Source: Oscillatoriaceae cyanobacterium M7585_C2015_266 (GTDB lineage Bacteria > Cyanobacteriota > Cyanobacteriia > Cyanobacteriales > Oscillatoriaceae). Taken from it: a stretch of 64,000 bases of DNA. The stretch's first letter is position 1, and each line of letters begins with the position of its first letter. This document shows positions 1 to 7,618 of the stretch, one piece after another. A program made the position numbers and the translations under genes. Under the pieces are notes generated by a model. It made no database searches and had not been told where the DNA came from. It was given only the letters and a program-made list of their open reading frames with translations. The stretch lies in assembly GCA_015295835.1 (NCBI GenBank), contig DVEG01000027.1, positions 62,001 through 126,000 on the forward strand. Direction: 5' to 3'.

Positions 1-541
1 ATCCATCGCGTTGGCGACGCAAGATGTTGACGGGGGTAATGTCCCGATGAATGATGTGATGATCGTGGATAAATTTCAGTACTGGCAATAATTGCTGTAG
101 TATCTGTCGGATCTGCTCTTCACTGAAGGCTCCCTTTTCTTCCATCTCTTGCCATAAATTTTGCCCTTCAATATATTCCTGTACTAAATAGAGGCGGCTT
201 TCTTCTTCAAAATATGCAAGAAGTGTAGGAATCTGGGGGTGTTCGCCGAGTTCGCACAGTCTGAGGGCTTCTTGGTTAAACAACTGTACTGCTTTATCTA
301 GAGATGCTTGCTGGCGATCGCTGTTACCTTCGAGCTTTGGCAGTAACTGCTTGATGACGCAGCGAGTTCCTAACCGATCTTCATCTACCGCCAGATATGT
401 GATACCAAAACCACCTTGCCCTAGGATTTTGATAGGGCGGTAGCGATTTCTCAGCAACAATTTTGACCCGCAACTTGAGCAGCGCGTTGCACTATCGTGA
501 TTTTGCGGATTTTTACATTTGGGATTTAGGCAAAATGTCAT
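1..541 (-). CDS. Serine/threonine protein kinase, N-terminal part (runs off window start)
   Basis: The reading frame opens with ATG at 541 and stays open to the window edge, giving 180 residues. Residues 4-24 hold four cysteines (C4, C9, C21, C24) that look like a small zinc ribbon, as often precedes cyanobacterial Hanks-type kinases. The Gly-rich loop G-Q-G-G-F-G is at about 40-45, a V-I-K lysine follows, and the catalytic loop H-R-D-I-T-P-V-N sits at the window edge. Thr replaces the usual Lys after HRD; this occurs in some bacterial kinases and need not mean inactivity. The activation segment and C-terminus lie outside the window, so any sensory domain is unknown. Role: cytoplasmic or membrane-linked protein phosphorylation; substrate unknown. 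Confidence 0.9.
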   Translation of the reverse strand, partial: MTFCLNPKCKNPQNHDSATRCSSCGSKLLLRNRYRPIKILGQGGFGITYLAVDEDRLGTRCVIKQLLPKLEGNSDRQQASLDKAVQLFNQEALRLCELGEHPQIPTLLAYFEEESRLYLVQEYIEGQNLWQEMEEKGAFSEEQIRQILQQLLPVLKFIHDHHIIHRDITPVNILRRQRDG

Positions 542-832
542 ATGAGGAAGCTAGTGGGAGCCTTACTATATGGTAATTCTTCCCCAGAGTCTATAATTCT
601 TTCCTGGCTGCAATTCGATTATTATCCCTGAAATTTTATATTCTTTTTTGTCCCGGTTTGCGGCTTTGAAGCTTTAAGGATTGTGTTTTTGATATTTTTT
701 TTTCACAACCGAAGAATTCCCCCGGACTTCTCGCTTATGCGGTAAGCCCGCCCCAAGGCGGTAAGCAGGCAATTCACCTGTTTTCCTGCTCCACACACAT
801 TCCTCAAATCAGTTGAGGAGTGGGGCGGCAAT

Positions 833-1129
833 TTATTTTTTTTCGTACTGTTTGCTATTGACTGCTTGGCGAAAACCAAGAACGATAAGAATATTTGACA
901 GCGTTAAGAAAAATTCTGCACCTCCGTGTAAAAAATCTACATTGGCGAGGGTTTTTCCATATTCGACTTTGGCATAAATTCCTGCCGGGATGGTGACGGC
1001 AACGAAAACTAGGGTCATGTAAAAGCCTATTAGCGCCAAGCGTGGGACTTGTTGGCAGCGGCTGAGAAACCACAAGAACGCTAAATAGGGAAATAGGGAA
1101 ATAGCAAATAGAGTTTCTTGAGAGCTCAT
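833..1129 (-). CDS. DUF3593 membrane protein, partner of Ycf49-like gene
   Basis: A 98-residue hydrophobic protein with about three membrane segments (residues 5-23, 33-52 and 70-88). It resembles the DUF3593 family, which is restricted to cyanobacteria and plastid-bearing eukaryotes and usually lies beside the Ycf49/DUF2499 gene, as it does here (29 bp downstream, same strand). I chose the start MSSQ at 1129. The frame is open upstream to 1555, but that stretch overlaps the whole DUF2499 gene antisense-frame-wise and has no family likeness. Function is unknown; the phylogenetic distribution suggests a thylakoid or photosynthesis-related role, which is inference. Confidence 0.8.
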   Translation of the reverse strand: MSSQETLFAISLFPYLAFLWFLSRCQQVPRLALIGFYMTLVFVAVTIPAGIYAKVEYGKTLANVDFLHGGAEFFLTLSNILIVLGFRQAVNSKQYEKK

Positions 1130-1158
1130 TGACTTAGTTTTTTCAGATGTTGGTGGGT

Positions 1159-1455
1159 TCAACGGATGGAAGTTCGCCACAGCCACCAAGCCGCACCACA
1201 AAGGGTACAGTTTCCGACTACAGTCATGGTTGCTTGCAGGGTGACGAGCCACTCTAAAGATTCGGCGTTGTCGAAATAGTGCCAGACGCAGGCGCACATG
1301 GCGCTTACTAAGGCTGGCAGCATTGCTAGGGAAAAGAACTCCCAAGCTCGATTTTGTGTTACTTCGCTGTAGCGCCAAATCAGCCAGATAGCTCCAATCC
1401 ACTCGATGACGCTTGAAATGTGAATGATCCAAGTAGGCAGAGAAAGCGCGTGCAT
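1159..1455 (-). CDS. ycf49: Ycf49-like protein (DUF2499)
   Basis: A 98-residue protein starting M-H-A-L-S-L-P-T-W, the characteristic opening of Ycf49/DUF2499, with three hydrophobic stretches (about 7-27, 40-60 and 70-92). The family is encoded by some red-lineage plastid genomes and by nearly all cyanobacteria. It lies directly upstream of the DUF3593 gene on the same strand, a conserved pairing, so the two are probably co-transcribed. Molecular function is not established; location in a membrane is predicted from hydrophobicity. Confidence 0.85.
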   Translation of the reverse strand: MHALSLPTWIIHISSVIEWIGAIWLIWRYSEVTQNRAWEFFSLAMLPALVSAMCACVWHYFDNAESLEWLVTLQATMTVVGNCTLCGAAWWLWRTSIR

Positions 1456-1529
1456 AAAATAAAGGAGTACATAGCAAATGCTTTTTTATGCTAACGAAGA
1501 AATGATTGTTTACTAGCAGGAGACTTGCT

Positions 1530-1838
1530 GTGAGTATTTCTGACCATATTTTCAAACCACACCCCCATGCCTACGATAATCGTATGCGCATTCTCAATCT
1601 TGTCCTTTCTCAGCCAGGACTAAATGCTGAGGAGATCGCGGCCATGATCGGGGTGACTTATAGCACTGTCCATAAGCAGACTCAAGCTCTGATCGGTTTG
1701 GGCTTGATTCACTCTCAGCCTGATCCGGTTAATGCTAGAATGAAACGCTTTTTTTCTGGTCCTGCAACTTTGGAAACGTTTAATCCCAGAAAGAAAAAGT
1801 CGGAGAAAAAGCGATCGCAAAAAAAATTTAGGCTTTAA
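1530..1838 (+). CDS. Small winged-helix DNA-binding protein
   Basis: About 102 residues. The core (roughly residues 18-75) reads as a winged helix-turn-helix: a helix ending N-L-V-L-S-Q, then N-A-E-E-I-A-A-M-I-G-V-T-Y-S-T-V-H-K-Q as helix-turn-recognition helix, then a wing. It resembles ArsR/MarR-type helix-turn-helix domains. The C-terminus is strongly basic (K/R-rich over the last 18 residues). I prefer the GTG start at 1530 because AGGAG lies at 1518-1522, 7 nt upstream; a TTG at 1506 in the same frame has no such site. It is divergent from the Ycf49/DUF3593 pair. No effector-binding domain is visible; regulatory targets are unknown. Confidence 0.7.
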   Translation: MSISDHIFKPHPHAYDNRMRILNLVLSQPGLNAEEIAAMIGVTYSTVHKQTQALIGLGLIHSQPDPVNARMKRFFSGPATLETFNPRKKKSEKKRSQKKFRL

Positions 1839-1910
1839 CCGATGCTAAAAATGCAATTCAATAAATGCAATTTAATAGTAAAATAAAATTGAGGGATTTT
1901 AACTTTGGAA

Positions 1911-1939
1911 AAACCCGGTTTCTTTAAAAAACCGGGTTT
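1911..1939. repeat. AAACCCGGTTT palindromic repeat (copy 1), possible terminator
   Basis: Perfect 11-bp inverted arms (AAACCCGGTTT at 1911-1921 and AAACCGGGTTT at 1929-1939) around a 7-nt loop, followed by CTTAAAAAA. The same palindrome recurs at 7586-7618 and 54921-54949, as a half-site inside a coding region at 5068-5085, and in degenerate form at 51191-51220. It sits between the winged-helix gene and csaB and could terminate the former. Confidence 0.75.
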
Positions 1940-1953
1940 CTTAAAAAACTAAT

Positions 1954-3000
1954 ATGGGGGTTCTAAAAGCAGTCTGTAGCGGATATTATGGCAAGGGCAA
2001 TGGCGGCGATGAGGCACTGTTGGCGTCGCTGTTGCAAATGCTGCCAGAGTCAGTAACGCCGATTGTCTTGTCTGGGAATCCAGCCCAAACGCGTGCTCGC
2101 TACGGTGTGGCAGCAATTGATCGTATGAATGCCCTACAGGTACTGTCAGTTTTGCGCCAGTCGCAAGTGTTTATCTGGGGCGGCGGCAGTTTGATTCAAG
2201 ATGTAACAAGCGCTATCAGTCCTTTTTATTATCTGGGATTGATGGATGTGGCACAACGCCTGGGCTTGAAAACGATCGCTTGGGCCCAAGGCATAGGCCC
2301 AATTAAATGCACGCTGACTAGGGAATTGGCAAGACGCTCATTTGCTAGATGTACGGTAGTAAGTACACGCGATCGCGCTTCGGCAGCTTTACTTAGCAAT
2401 TGGCAAATCCCTTTCTATCTGGCTCCCGATCCGGTTTGGGCGCTGGCAGCAAAGCCTGTTCGGGGTTTATGGGATTTGCCCGCTCCCCGGGTAGCGGTAA
2501 CGTTGCGCTCGCATCCCCTATTGACACCAGCCCGTCTTGCTACTCTCACTAAGGCTATTGTTGATTTTCAAAAAGCAACGCAAACTTGCATTTTGTTGGT
2601 GCCTTTTCAAGCATCGCAAGATTTAGCGCTCGCTAAGTATATACAGCCCCAATTAACCGGCTCCAGCTATATCCTCCAATTAGAAGATCCTAGAGAATTA
2701 AAAGGTGTTTTTCGCGGCGTAGAAATGGCGATTGGAATGCGTCTACACAGTTTAATTATGGCAGCCGCTGAAGAATGTCGCTGTTTTGCTATCAGTTACG
2801 ATCCTAAAGTCAGTCAGTTGATGGCAGAATTAGAAATACCAGGTTGGGAATTAAATCAAATGCCAAATGATCCTACTGTGATTAGCACAACCTGGATAAA
2901 ACATTACGCTAATGGTGAACCTTTCTCGAAAGCACAGATAGAATCTTTAGTAGATCGCTCTCTGATTCATCGAGAAGTTTTGCAAAAAGTACTCGTTTGA
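1954..3000 (+). CDS. csaB: Polysaccharide pyruvyl transferase CsaB
   Basis: A 348-residue protein of the polysaccharide pyruvyl transferase family, which moves pyruvate from phosphoenolpyruvate onto cell-wall-linked glycans. The N-terminus has the family signature G-N-x-G-D-E-A (about 15-21) and I-W-G-G-G-S-L-I-Q-D (74-83); the C-terminal half has G-M-R-L-H-S (261-266), the conserved His region. Length and motifs fit cyanobacterial CsaB. In other bacteria CsaB pyruvylates wall polymer so that SLH-domain proteins can bind; many cyanobacterial outer-membrane and S-layer proteins carry SLH domains, so the same anchoring role is plausible here. trmB follows 64 bp downstream on the same strand. 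Confidence 0.9.
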   Translation: MGVLKAVCSGYYGKGNGGDEALLASLLQMLPESVTPIVLSGNPAQTRARYGVAAIDRMNALQVLSVLRQSQVFIWGGGSLIQDVTSAISPFYYLGLMDVAQRLGLKTIAWAQGIGPIKCTLTRELARRSFARCTVVSTRDRASAALLSNWQIPFYLAPDPVWALAAKPVRGLWDLPAPRVAVTLRSHPLLTPARLATLTKAIVDFQKATQTCILLVPFQASQDLALAKYIQPQLTGSSYILQLEDPRELKGVFRGVEMAIGMRLHSLIMAAAEECRCFAISYDPKVSQLMAELEIPGWELNQMPNDPTVISTTWIKHYANGEPFSKAQIESLVDRSLIHREVLQKVLV

Positions 3001-3064
3001 CTTCTAATCATATGATAGCGATCGCTTTTAATCGCTAAAGAACAAAAACAGGAGGTGCTCTCTA

Positions 3065-3700
3065 GTGCCACGGATACGAGTGCGCCAACACGTCAATCCC
3101 CTCAGCAAAATATATCAAAATCCAGTGCAGCCACCAGAATGGGCAAAAATATATGCAGACTTGACTCAGCCGTTACATCTAGATATAGGCTGCGGATGGG
3201 GTAGATTTTTACTAAAAATGGCTCAACAACAGCCGGATTGGAATTTTTTAGGGCTGGAAATCCGAGAGCCACTCGTGGAAAAAGCGCTCGCTTTCCGAGA
3301 TGAACTCGGTTTAACTAATCTCCACTATATATTCTGTAATGCCAATAATTCTCTATCTACTCTACTAGAAACTTTACCAACAGGAACGCTAAAGCGCGTT
3401 TCTATCCAATTTCCAGATCCTTGGTTCAAACACCGCCACCACAAACGCCGTATCGTACAACCATCTCTGGTGGAAAATTTAGCCACTTATCTCGTGCCAG
3501 GCGGCGAAGTTTTCCTACAATCAGATGTAGAATTCGTAGCACGGGAAATGTGCGATCGCTTTACGGCTCACCCCTGTTTTGCTAAAATTCATAGTCAAGA
3601 ATGGCTGACTCAAAACCCAATGCCATTTCCCACTGAACGTGAACTTGCCACCCTAGAAAAAGGAGAGCCAGTCTATCGCGCTTTACTTCTACGCCTGTAA
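3065..3700 (+). CDS. trmB: tRNA (guanine-N7-)-methyltransferase
   Basis: A 211-residue SAM-dependent methyltransferase that makes m7G46 in tRNA. The SAM-binding motif D-I-G-C-G-W-G-R-F is at 40-48 and the TrmB hallmark Q-F-P-D-P-W-F-K is at 115-122, followed by a basic H/K/R-rich loop. It starts with GTG at 3065, preceded by a strong AGGAGGTG Shine-Dalgarno sequence at 3050-3057. Length matches single-domain bacterial TrmB. Confidence 0.93.
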   Translation: MPRIRVRQHVNPLSKIYQNPVQPPEWAKIYADLTQPLHLDIGCGWGRFLLKMAQQQPDWNFLGLEIREPLVEKALAFRDELGLTNLHYIFCNANNSLSTLLETLPTGTLKRVSIQFPDPWFKHRHHKRRIVQPSLVENLATYLVPGGEVFLQSDVEFVAREMCDRFTAHPCFAKIHSQEWLTQNPMPFPTERELATLEKGEPVYRALLLRL

Positions 3701-3734
3701 ACTAAGCAAATCGCGTCGCCGAGGTGAGTTTAAC

Positions 3735-4262
3735 GTGAAATTAAAATTTGTCACCCATTTAACTTTATTAACTACTTTTAGTTTAGCAGCACCCGTAGCA
3801 GCGTTTAACCCTAATCACCTAATGCGATTATTACAAACCAAAGAATGTCAAATGTGCAATCTCAGCGGTGCTGACTTGAAAAATGCTAATCTCAGCGAAG
3901 CGAATCTACGCGGTGCTTACCTGGAAAATGCCGATCTTTCGGGGGCTGATCTTTCGGGCGCTCAACTTATTGGCGCTAATCTAAGAAATGCAAATTTGAG
4001 CAATACTAATCTCATCGGAGCAAATTTGCAAAGAGCATATTTAAATAATGCCAATTTGAGCGGTGCAGATTTGAGTTATGTTCGCCTAAATCAGGCATTC
4101 TTAATAAAGACGAATCTCAATAATGCTAGGCTATTTGGTGCTAATTTAATTCAAGCTAATCTCAGAGATGCCGAGCTTACTGGCGTCGATTTGAATAATG
4201 TAACTCTTACGGGTACTATGATGCCGGATGGGAAAATTTATAAAGATAAACAAAAAGATTAG
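3735..4262 (+). CDS. Secreted pentapeptide-repeat protein
   Basis: A 175-residue protein. Residues 1-23 form a typical signal peptide (K-L-K, a hydrophobic core, then A-x-A). From about residue 41 to 165 the sequence is built of A(D/N)LXX pentapeptide repeats, which fold as a right-handed quadrilateral beta-helix. A C-Q-M-C pair lies just before the repeats, a feature of many cyanobacterial secreted pentapeptide proteins. The GTG start at 3735 follows GAGGTGAG at 3721-3728. Likely periplasmic or thylakoid-lumenal. No catalytic domain is visible and function is unknown. Confidence 0.85.
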   Translation: MKLKFVTHLTLLTTFSLAAPVAAFNPNHLMRLLQTKECQMCNLSGADLKNANLSEANLRGAYLENADLSGADLSGAQLIGANLRNANLSNTNLIGANLQRAYLNNANLSGADLSYVRLNQAFLIKTNLNNARLFGANLIQANLRDAELTGVDLNNVTLTGTMMPDGKIYKDKQKD

Positions 4263-4286
4263 AGAAAATAACAGATTAAAGCGTGT

Positions 4287-5774
4287 TTAAATCCAGGAAC
4301 GTAACCACATGCGGATGTTAAATTCGTGTTGCGATAACGGCAAACCTAAGTAGACTGGCAGGAAAAATACAAAAGAAAGTGAAATCAAAAAAATAATAGT
4401 GATGGCAATAGCATAGTGGAAAGGGTGATAACTGTTCAGCCAACGCTCCACTAGCCAGGCGAGGGCTAAAAATGAAAATATGGAAGCACTCATATAGAGA
4501 TAAATAAAAGTGCAGCGTGTTACTTTTATCCAAGGTAGCCAGTTGGCGGCGTAATTGACAACTAAATAAAAAATCAACCATGTCTGCACAGATATTGGGA
4601 AACGAATCAATTGTCTGCTTGCACTGGTTATAGCTGCGGCAATTGCAACAATAAAGCGCTCGCAAAGCACTAACAATAAAAGCGCGATCGCTCCACTAGA
4701 AAACCACCACAGCGCCGGATTTCCCATTGCGTGTACATCATAAATTACTTTGCCGACTCCTTCTGGTAAAGGGGGATAAGTGGGAACTGGTTCGAGGGTA
4801 TTGCGCGCTTTCTCAAAAAGATATACCATTGGACGTAGAGTCAGCGGCCAAGTATACCAAGCAGAGCAATAAGGATGAACCTCCGCACCATTTTTCATTT
4901 CTTTATGGAAATTGAAAATTTTCTCATGAACTTCCAAAAATCCGTAATCAGTATTAATTTGCAGGTGCGGAATCCAAATCAAGCTGTAAGTTAAAGCTGG
5001 AATCACAGCAAAATAAAACAAGACATGCAATAAATTTAGTTGTGTCAAGTTTTCTAGGGGGGCGATAAAACCCGGTTTCTTCAAGTTCTGATTTTTTTCT
5101 CTACCGCTTATCAAACGGCGCAGCAAATACAGCCCCCGAGCTGACATCCAAAGTAAATAAATTCCCAATAAAAATCCTAAACCATTCCACTTGACGGCAG
5201 CAGAAGCTCCCAAACACAAACCGGATGCAGCCAAAAGTACGCCGCGTTGGCATTCGCGCCTTGAAAGAGCTAACAGGAATAACCAGTGAGCCAAAAAACC
5301 AAAGAATACGAGATAAATATTAATCAGTGCATAGCGGGATTCTACGAGTAACAAACCGTCGGCGACGACAAAAAAAGCGGCAATTAGCGCATAGCTTTGG
5401 CGGTGGGAAAGCTGATAGGCAATACCTGCTACGACAAGGGGAAGTAGGGAACCGATGAGAGCATTCAACCACCGATAATTAAAGGGAGAAAGTACCATGC
5501 CAGTATAGCCATTTGCTTGCTGGTTGACAAATGGTTTCGAGAGCCATATGGCAAAGGCTATTATGTACTTACCTAGAGGGGGATGGGCATCAAAAAAAGG
5601 AACTTGATCTAAATAGTTGACGCCAAATTTGGCATAGTAAATTTCGTCAAAGATAAGAGCATTAAATCGGGTTAATCCCCAAAACCGGAGGGCGGCTGCA
5701 AGAAAAAATATGACTGCTAAGCCGAGGCTAAACCAGGGTACTTTATTGAATGAGTTAAAAAATTTGAGATTCAT
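4287..5774 (-). CDS. PMT-family (GT39-like) protein mannosyltransferase
   Basis: A 495-residue polytopic membrane protein. Residues 17-33 form the first membrane helix, followed by the acidic pair D43-E44 in the first loop and H-P-P-L-G-K at 64-69; this arrangement is the signature of dolichyl-phosphate-mannose protein mannosyltransferases. About ten further hydrophobic segments follow, and the C-terminal membrane part resembles the bacterial PMT four-helix domain. The expected reaction is transfer of mannose from a polyprenyl-phosphate donor to Ser/Thr of exported proteins. A half copy of the AACCCGG repeat lies inside the gene (5068-5085, about residues 230-236), in a hydrophilic loop. It is not in an obvious operon. 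Confidence 0.88.
   Translation of the reverse strand: MNLKFFNSFNKVPWFSLGLAVIFFLAAALRFWGLTRFNALIFDEIYYAKFGVNYLDQVPFFDAHPPLGKYIIAFAIWLSKPFVNQQANGYTGMVLSPFNYRWLNALIGSLLPLVVAGIAYQLSHRQSYALIAAFFVVADGLLLVESRYALINIYLVFFGFLAHWLFLLALSRRECQRGVLLAASGLCLGASAAVKWNGLGFLLGIYLLWMSARGLYLLRRLISGREKNQNLKKPGFIAPLENLTQLNLLHVLFYFAVIPALTYSLIWIPHLQINTDYGFLEVHEKIFNFHKEMKNGAEVHPYCSAWYTWPLTLRPMVYLFEKARNTLEPVPTYPPLPEGVGKVIYDVHAMGNPALWWFSSGAIALLLLVLCERFIVAIAAAITSASRQLIRFPISVQTWLIFYLVVNYAANWLPWIKVTRCTFIYLYMSASIFSFLALAWLVERWLNSYHPFHYAIAITIIFLISLSFVFFLPVYLGLPLSQHEFNIRMWLRSWI
5068..5085. repeat. AAACCCGGTTTCTT half-element inside the PMT gene
   Basis: The 5' half of the dispersed palindrome (AAACCCGGTTTCTTCAAG) occurs in frame in the mannosyltransferase gene and encodes Leu-Lys-Lys-Pro-Gly-Phe in a predicted cytoplasmic loop. 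It shares exact sequence with the copies at 1911 and 7586, suggesting insertion of the element into coding sequence. Confidence 0.5.
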
Positions 5775-5890
5775 TCGATTAAACGTTACTCTGGTTATAT
5801 GTTAACTATTACTTACCCCCTCCTGAAAGCTTTTCAAGACAAAATCAGGGAAACAACGCCTGCAGAGCTGAATCCTAGTACTTAATATAA

Positions 5891-5919
5891 AAATCCGATT
5901 ATTGAATCTAATCGGATTT
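5891..5919. terminator. Hairpin terminator between PMT and COQ4-like genes
   Basis: A perfect 11-bp stem, AAATCCGATTA (5891-5901) and TAATCGGATTT (5909-5919), with a 7-nt loop. It lies downstream of the COQ4-like gene (minus strand, ending at 5975) and is flanked by A/T-rich sequence. It fits an intrinsic terminator, although the T-tract on the minus strand is short. Confidence 0.6.
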
Positions 5920-5974
5920 CTCAACTTGGGCGATTTGAGGTTAAAATTGAATCTGGTGTAGGAACCTGTAAAGA

Positions 5975-6466
5975 CTAACTTTTACTTTTAATGCGGAAAA
6001 GAGTCTGTACTTGTTCGAGGGGCAATTCCCATAGCAATTCTGGCTGCCAGTCATCAGGATCGAGCAGAGAAAGCCGCCCTCGCTGATAGGCTGCCCAAAG
6101 CCGTTTCCAGATTATATAACAGCGCTGCTTTTGGTGGATGGCTCGCACCTGAGAAATTAGCAGTATGAGATTGACTAAGCGCAATTTGGCTCCGAGTAAA
6201 AATGCTTGCAACTCTGCTTCGCCGAGGGCGTCAGTGCCGTAACCAGTAAGTACGTGTATACCTTCGTGCAATTGCTGGCGCCTCGGAGCGGTAGTGAAGG
6301 CTTGCAATTGGTTTTCGTCAACAAAGTCAGCCCAAGCGCGCCCAAATGTACCGGGGGGGAGCTTTCGCAGAAATTCGATATCGATAATCTGTGCCACTTC
6401 CAGTCGCGAGCGCCCGTTTTGAATGTAGGAAGGTGGATTTGTTTTCGGCAAAGTGAAAGTCTTCAT
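5975..6466 (-). CDS. COQ4-like protein
   Basis: A 163-residue protein resembling the COQ4 family. It has L-P-P-G-T-F-G-R-A-W-A-D-F at about 36-48 and the metal-site motif H67-E68-x-x-H71-x11-E83, equivalent to the family's HDxxH-x11-E with Asp replaced by Glu, followed by L-T-G-Y-G-T-D. In eukaryotes COQ4 organises ubiquinone synthesis and was recently linked to decarboxylation/hydroxylation of the quinone ring. Cyanobacteria make plastoquinone instead, so the substrate here is unknown. The ATG at 6466 follows AGGAG at 6475-6479. The gene stands alone with about 680 bp of non-coding DNA upstream. Confidence 0.78.
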   Translation of the reverse strand: MKTFTLPKTNPPSYIQNGRSRLEVAQIIDIEFLRKLPPGTFGRAWADFVDENQLQAFTTAPRRQQLHEGIHVLTGYGTDALGEAELQAFLLGAKLRLVNLILLISQVRAIHQKQRCYIIWKRLWAAYQRGRLSLLDPDDWQPELLWELPLEQVQTLFRIKSKS

Positions 6467-7147
6467 TTGCGTCAGCTCCTATATTTGTTTGTTATGTTTA
6501 GAGTTTCTTTCGGCTAGTCTGCGCACCCCGATATATCGCTATATCCGCTTTCAGAAGTCTGCTCGCCCTGCTGACGCCTGAGAAAGCAGATTTTCATGAG
6601 GGGTTATACCCTTTGTCATTATACTTTCTTAATTAATATCAATTCGTGGATTGCCCTGTCTAGATATTGTGATGAAATTTTAATGCCCTTTTAGGCGGGA
6701 AATTTTGTAAGCATCTCTCCCTGCAGGGGAATTGCAGGGGAATGGATTTTGCCAGTTTAGCAATTCGCTCAATCCTTAAATCCAGGCGCTAATAGCTGTA
6801 TTCTTCTCCTAGGTTAAAAATTTTTGACAAGTTGTACGTCGCTAATATGCAATTTAAACTTATCTTATGTTTTCTTACGGCTGCAAATCTATCTAAAGTA
6901 TTAAATAATTATATAATACGTTTGATTAATTATTATTTATTTAATAAATTGGGGTGGTAGTAAGGTTTGTAAGAAGGGGAGAAGAGGTGCGATCGCATTG
7001 ATTAGTTATAATAATAATATTTAATAAATTTATATGAAAGAATAAGGGAAAAGCAACAAAAATGTTACTAATGTAACGTAGGAGCTGGAATTTTCAGCTA
7101 AAATCACAAATAATTCAGAAGGCACTGATTCCAAAATCTGTAAAATT
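6467..7147. other. 681-bp intergenic region, no supported gene
   Basis: AT-rich DNA between two divergent genes. The visible features are an 11-bp tandem repeat (TGCAGGGGAAT at 6722-6732 and 6733-6743), a very A/T-rich stretch around 6900-7030, one HIP1 octamer near 6991, and a palindrome at 7064-7077. No reading frame in it has coding character and I see no tRNA-like fold. Confidence 0.6.
7064..7077. promoter_or_regulatory. Palindrome GTTAC-TAAT-GTAAC, candidate operator
   Basis: A perfect 5-4-5 inverted repeat 70 bp upstream of the ATG of the small secreted protein at 7148. It could be a binding site for a dimeric regulator or part of the 5' leader. It does not match the NtcA consensus (GTA-N8-TAC). 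No regulator can be assigned. Confidence 0.3.
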
Positions 7148-7561
7148 ATGAAAAGAACTTTGACTATAGCAACCATTCTGTCATTAGCTGCGCTCGCAAG
7201 TGACGTCTGGGTAGCGGAAGCTACTTCATTAGGCTGCATTTTTGGCAAATCTAAGCAGAATACTGTAAACATGACTACTGGCGAGCCATCAAGCACCCTA
7301 GTAGCAAAGAAACTAGATACTGGAAAACTGGGAATCGCCGCTGCTGGGATTGTGGGAATAGGGGGTATTGCCAGCGCAGTTGCCGCAGGCATAGCTTACA
7401 AAGCGCGTCGCCAAGCTCAGACAGAAGCAATTCTGGATGAAATGGCTCACCAAGAAACCCAGTTTGTTGAAGAAAAGATCACTGCTGTAGAAGAAACCTC
7501 CCTAGTCGAAGAAACAATTTCCTCCCCAACTACTGAAAAAGAACTAACTGCAGTTCGATAG
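7148..7561 (+). CDS. Small membrane or secreted protein of unknown function
   Basis: A 137-residue protein. Residues 1-25 look like a signal peptide (K-R, hydrophobic core, V-A-E-A). A second, glycine/alanine-rich hydrophobic helix lies at about 61-84 and is followed by K-A-R-R, so the protein probably stays membrane-anchored with an acidic, Glu/Thr-rich C-terminal tail (about 95-137). I do not recognise a family. The Gly-rich helix resembles those of small cyanobacterial envelope proteins, which is a weak comparison. It converges on the histidine kinase gene; a shared hairpin lies between them. Confidence 0.6.
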   Translation: MKRTLTIATILSLAALASDVWVAEATSLGCIFGKSKQNTVNMTTGEPSSTLVAKKLDTGKLGIAAAGIVGIGGIASAVAAGIAYKARRQAQTEAILDEMAHQETQFVEEKITAVEETSLVEETISSPTTEKELTAVR

Positions 7562-7585
7562 CCAATTTCCGATTACAGCTTGCTG

Positions 7586-7618
7586 AGAAACCCGGTTTAT
7601 TCAAGAAGCCGGGTTTCT
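7586..7618. repeat. AAACCCGGTTT palindromic repeat (copy 2), bidirectional terminator-like
   Basis: Inverted arms centred on AAACCCGG (7588-7595) and CCGGGTTT (7609-7616), extendable by two pairs on each side. It lies between the convergent small membrane protein and histidine kinase genes. It overlaps the kinase stop codon (7601-7603), so the last few kinase residues are encoded by the repeat. Confidence 0.7.

Noticed and set aside
1130-1555. Long upstream extension of the DUF3593 frame
   Set aside because: It overlaps the whole Ycf49-like gene in another frame on the same strand and has no membrane-protein or family character. The start at 1129 gives the family length.
6824-6850. TTGACA followed by TAATAT as a promoter
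   Set aside because: The spacing is only 13 nt, too short for a standard sigma-70 promoter, and no gene follows nearby in that direction.
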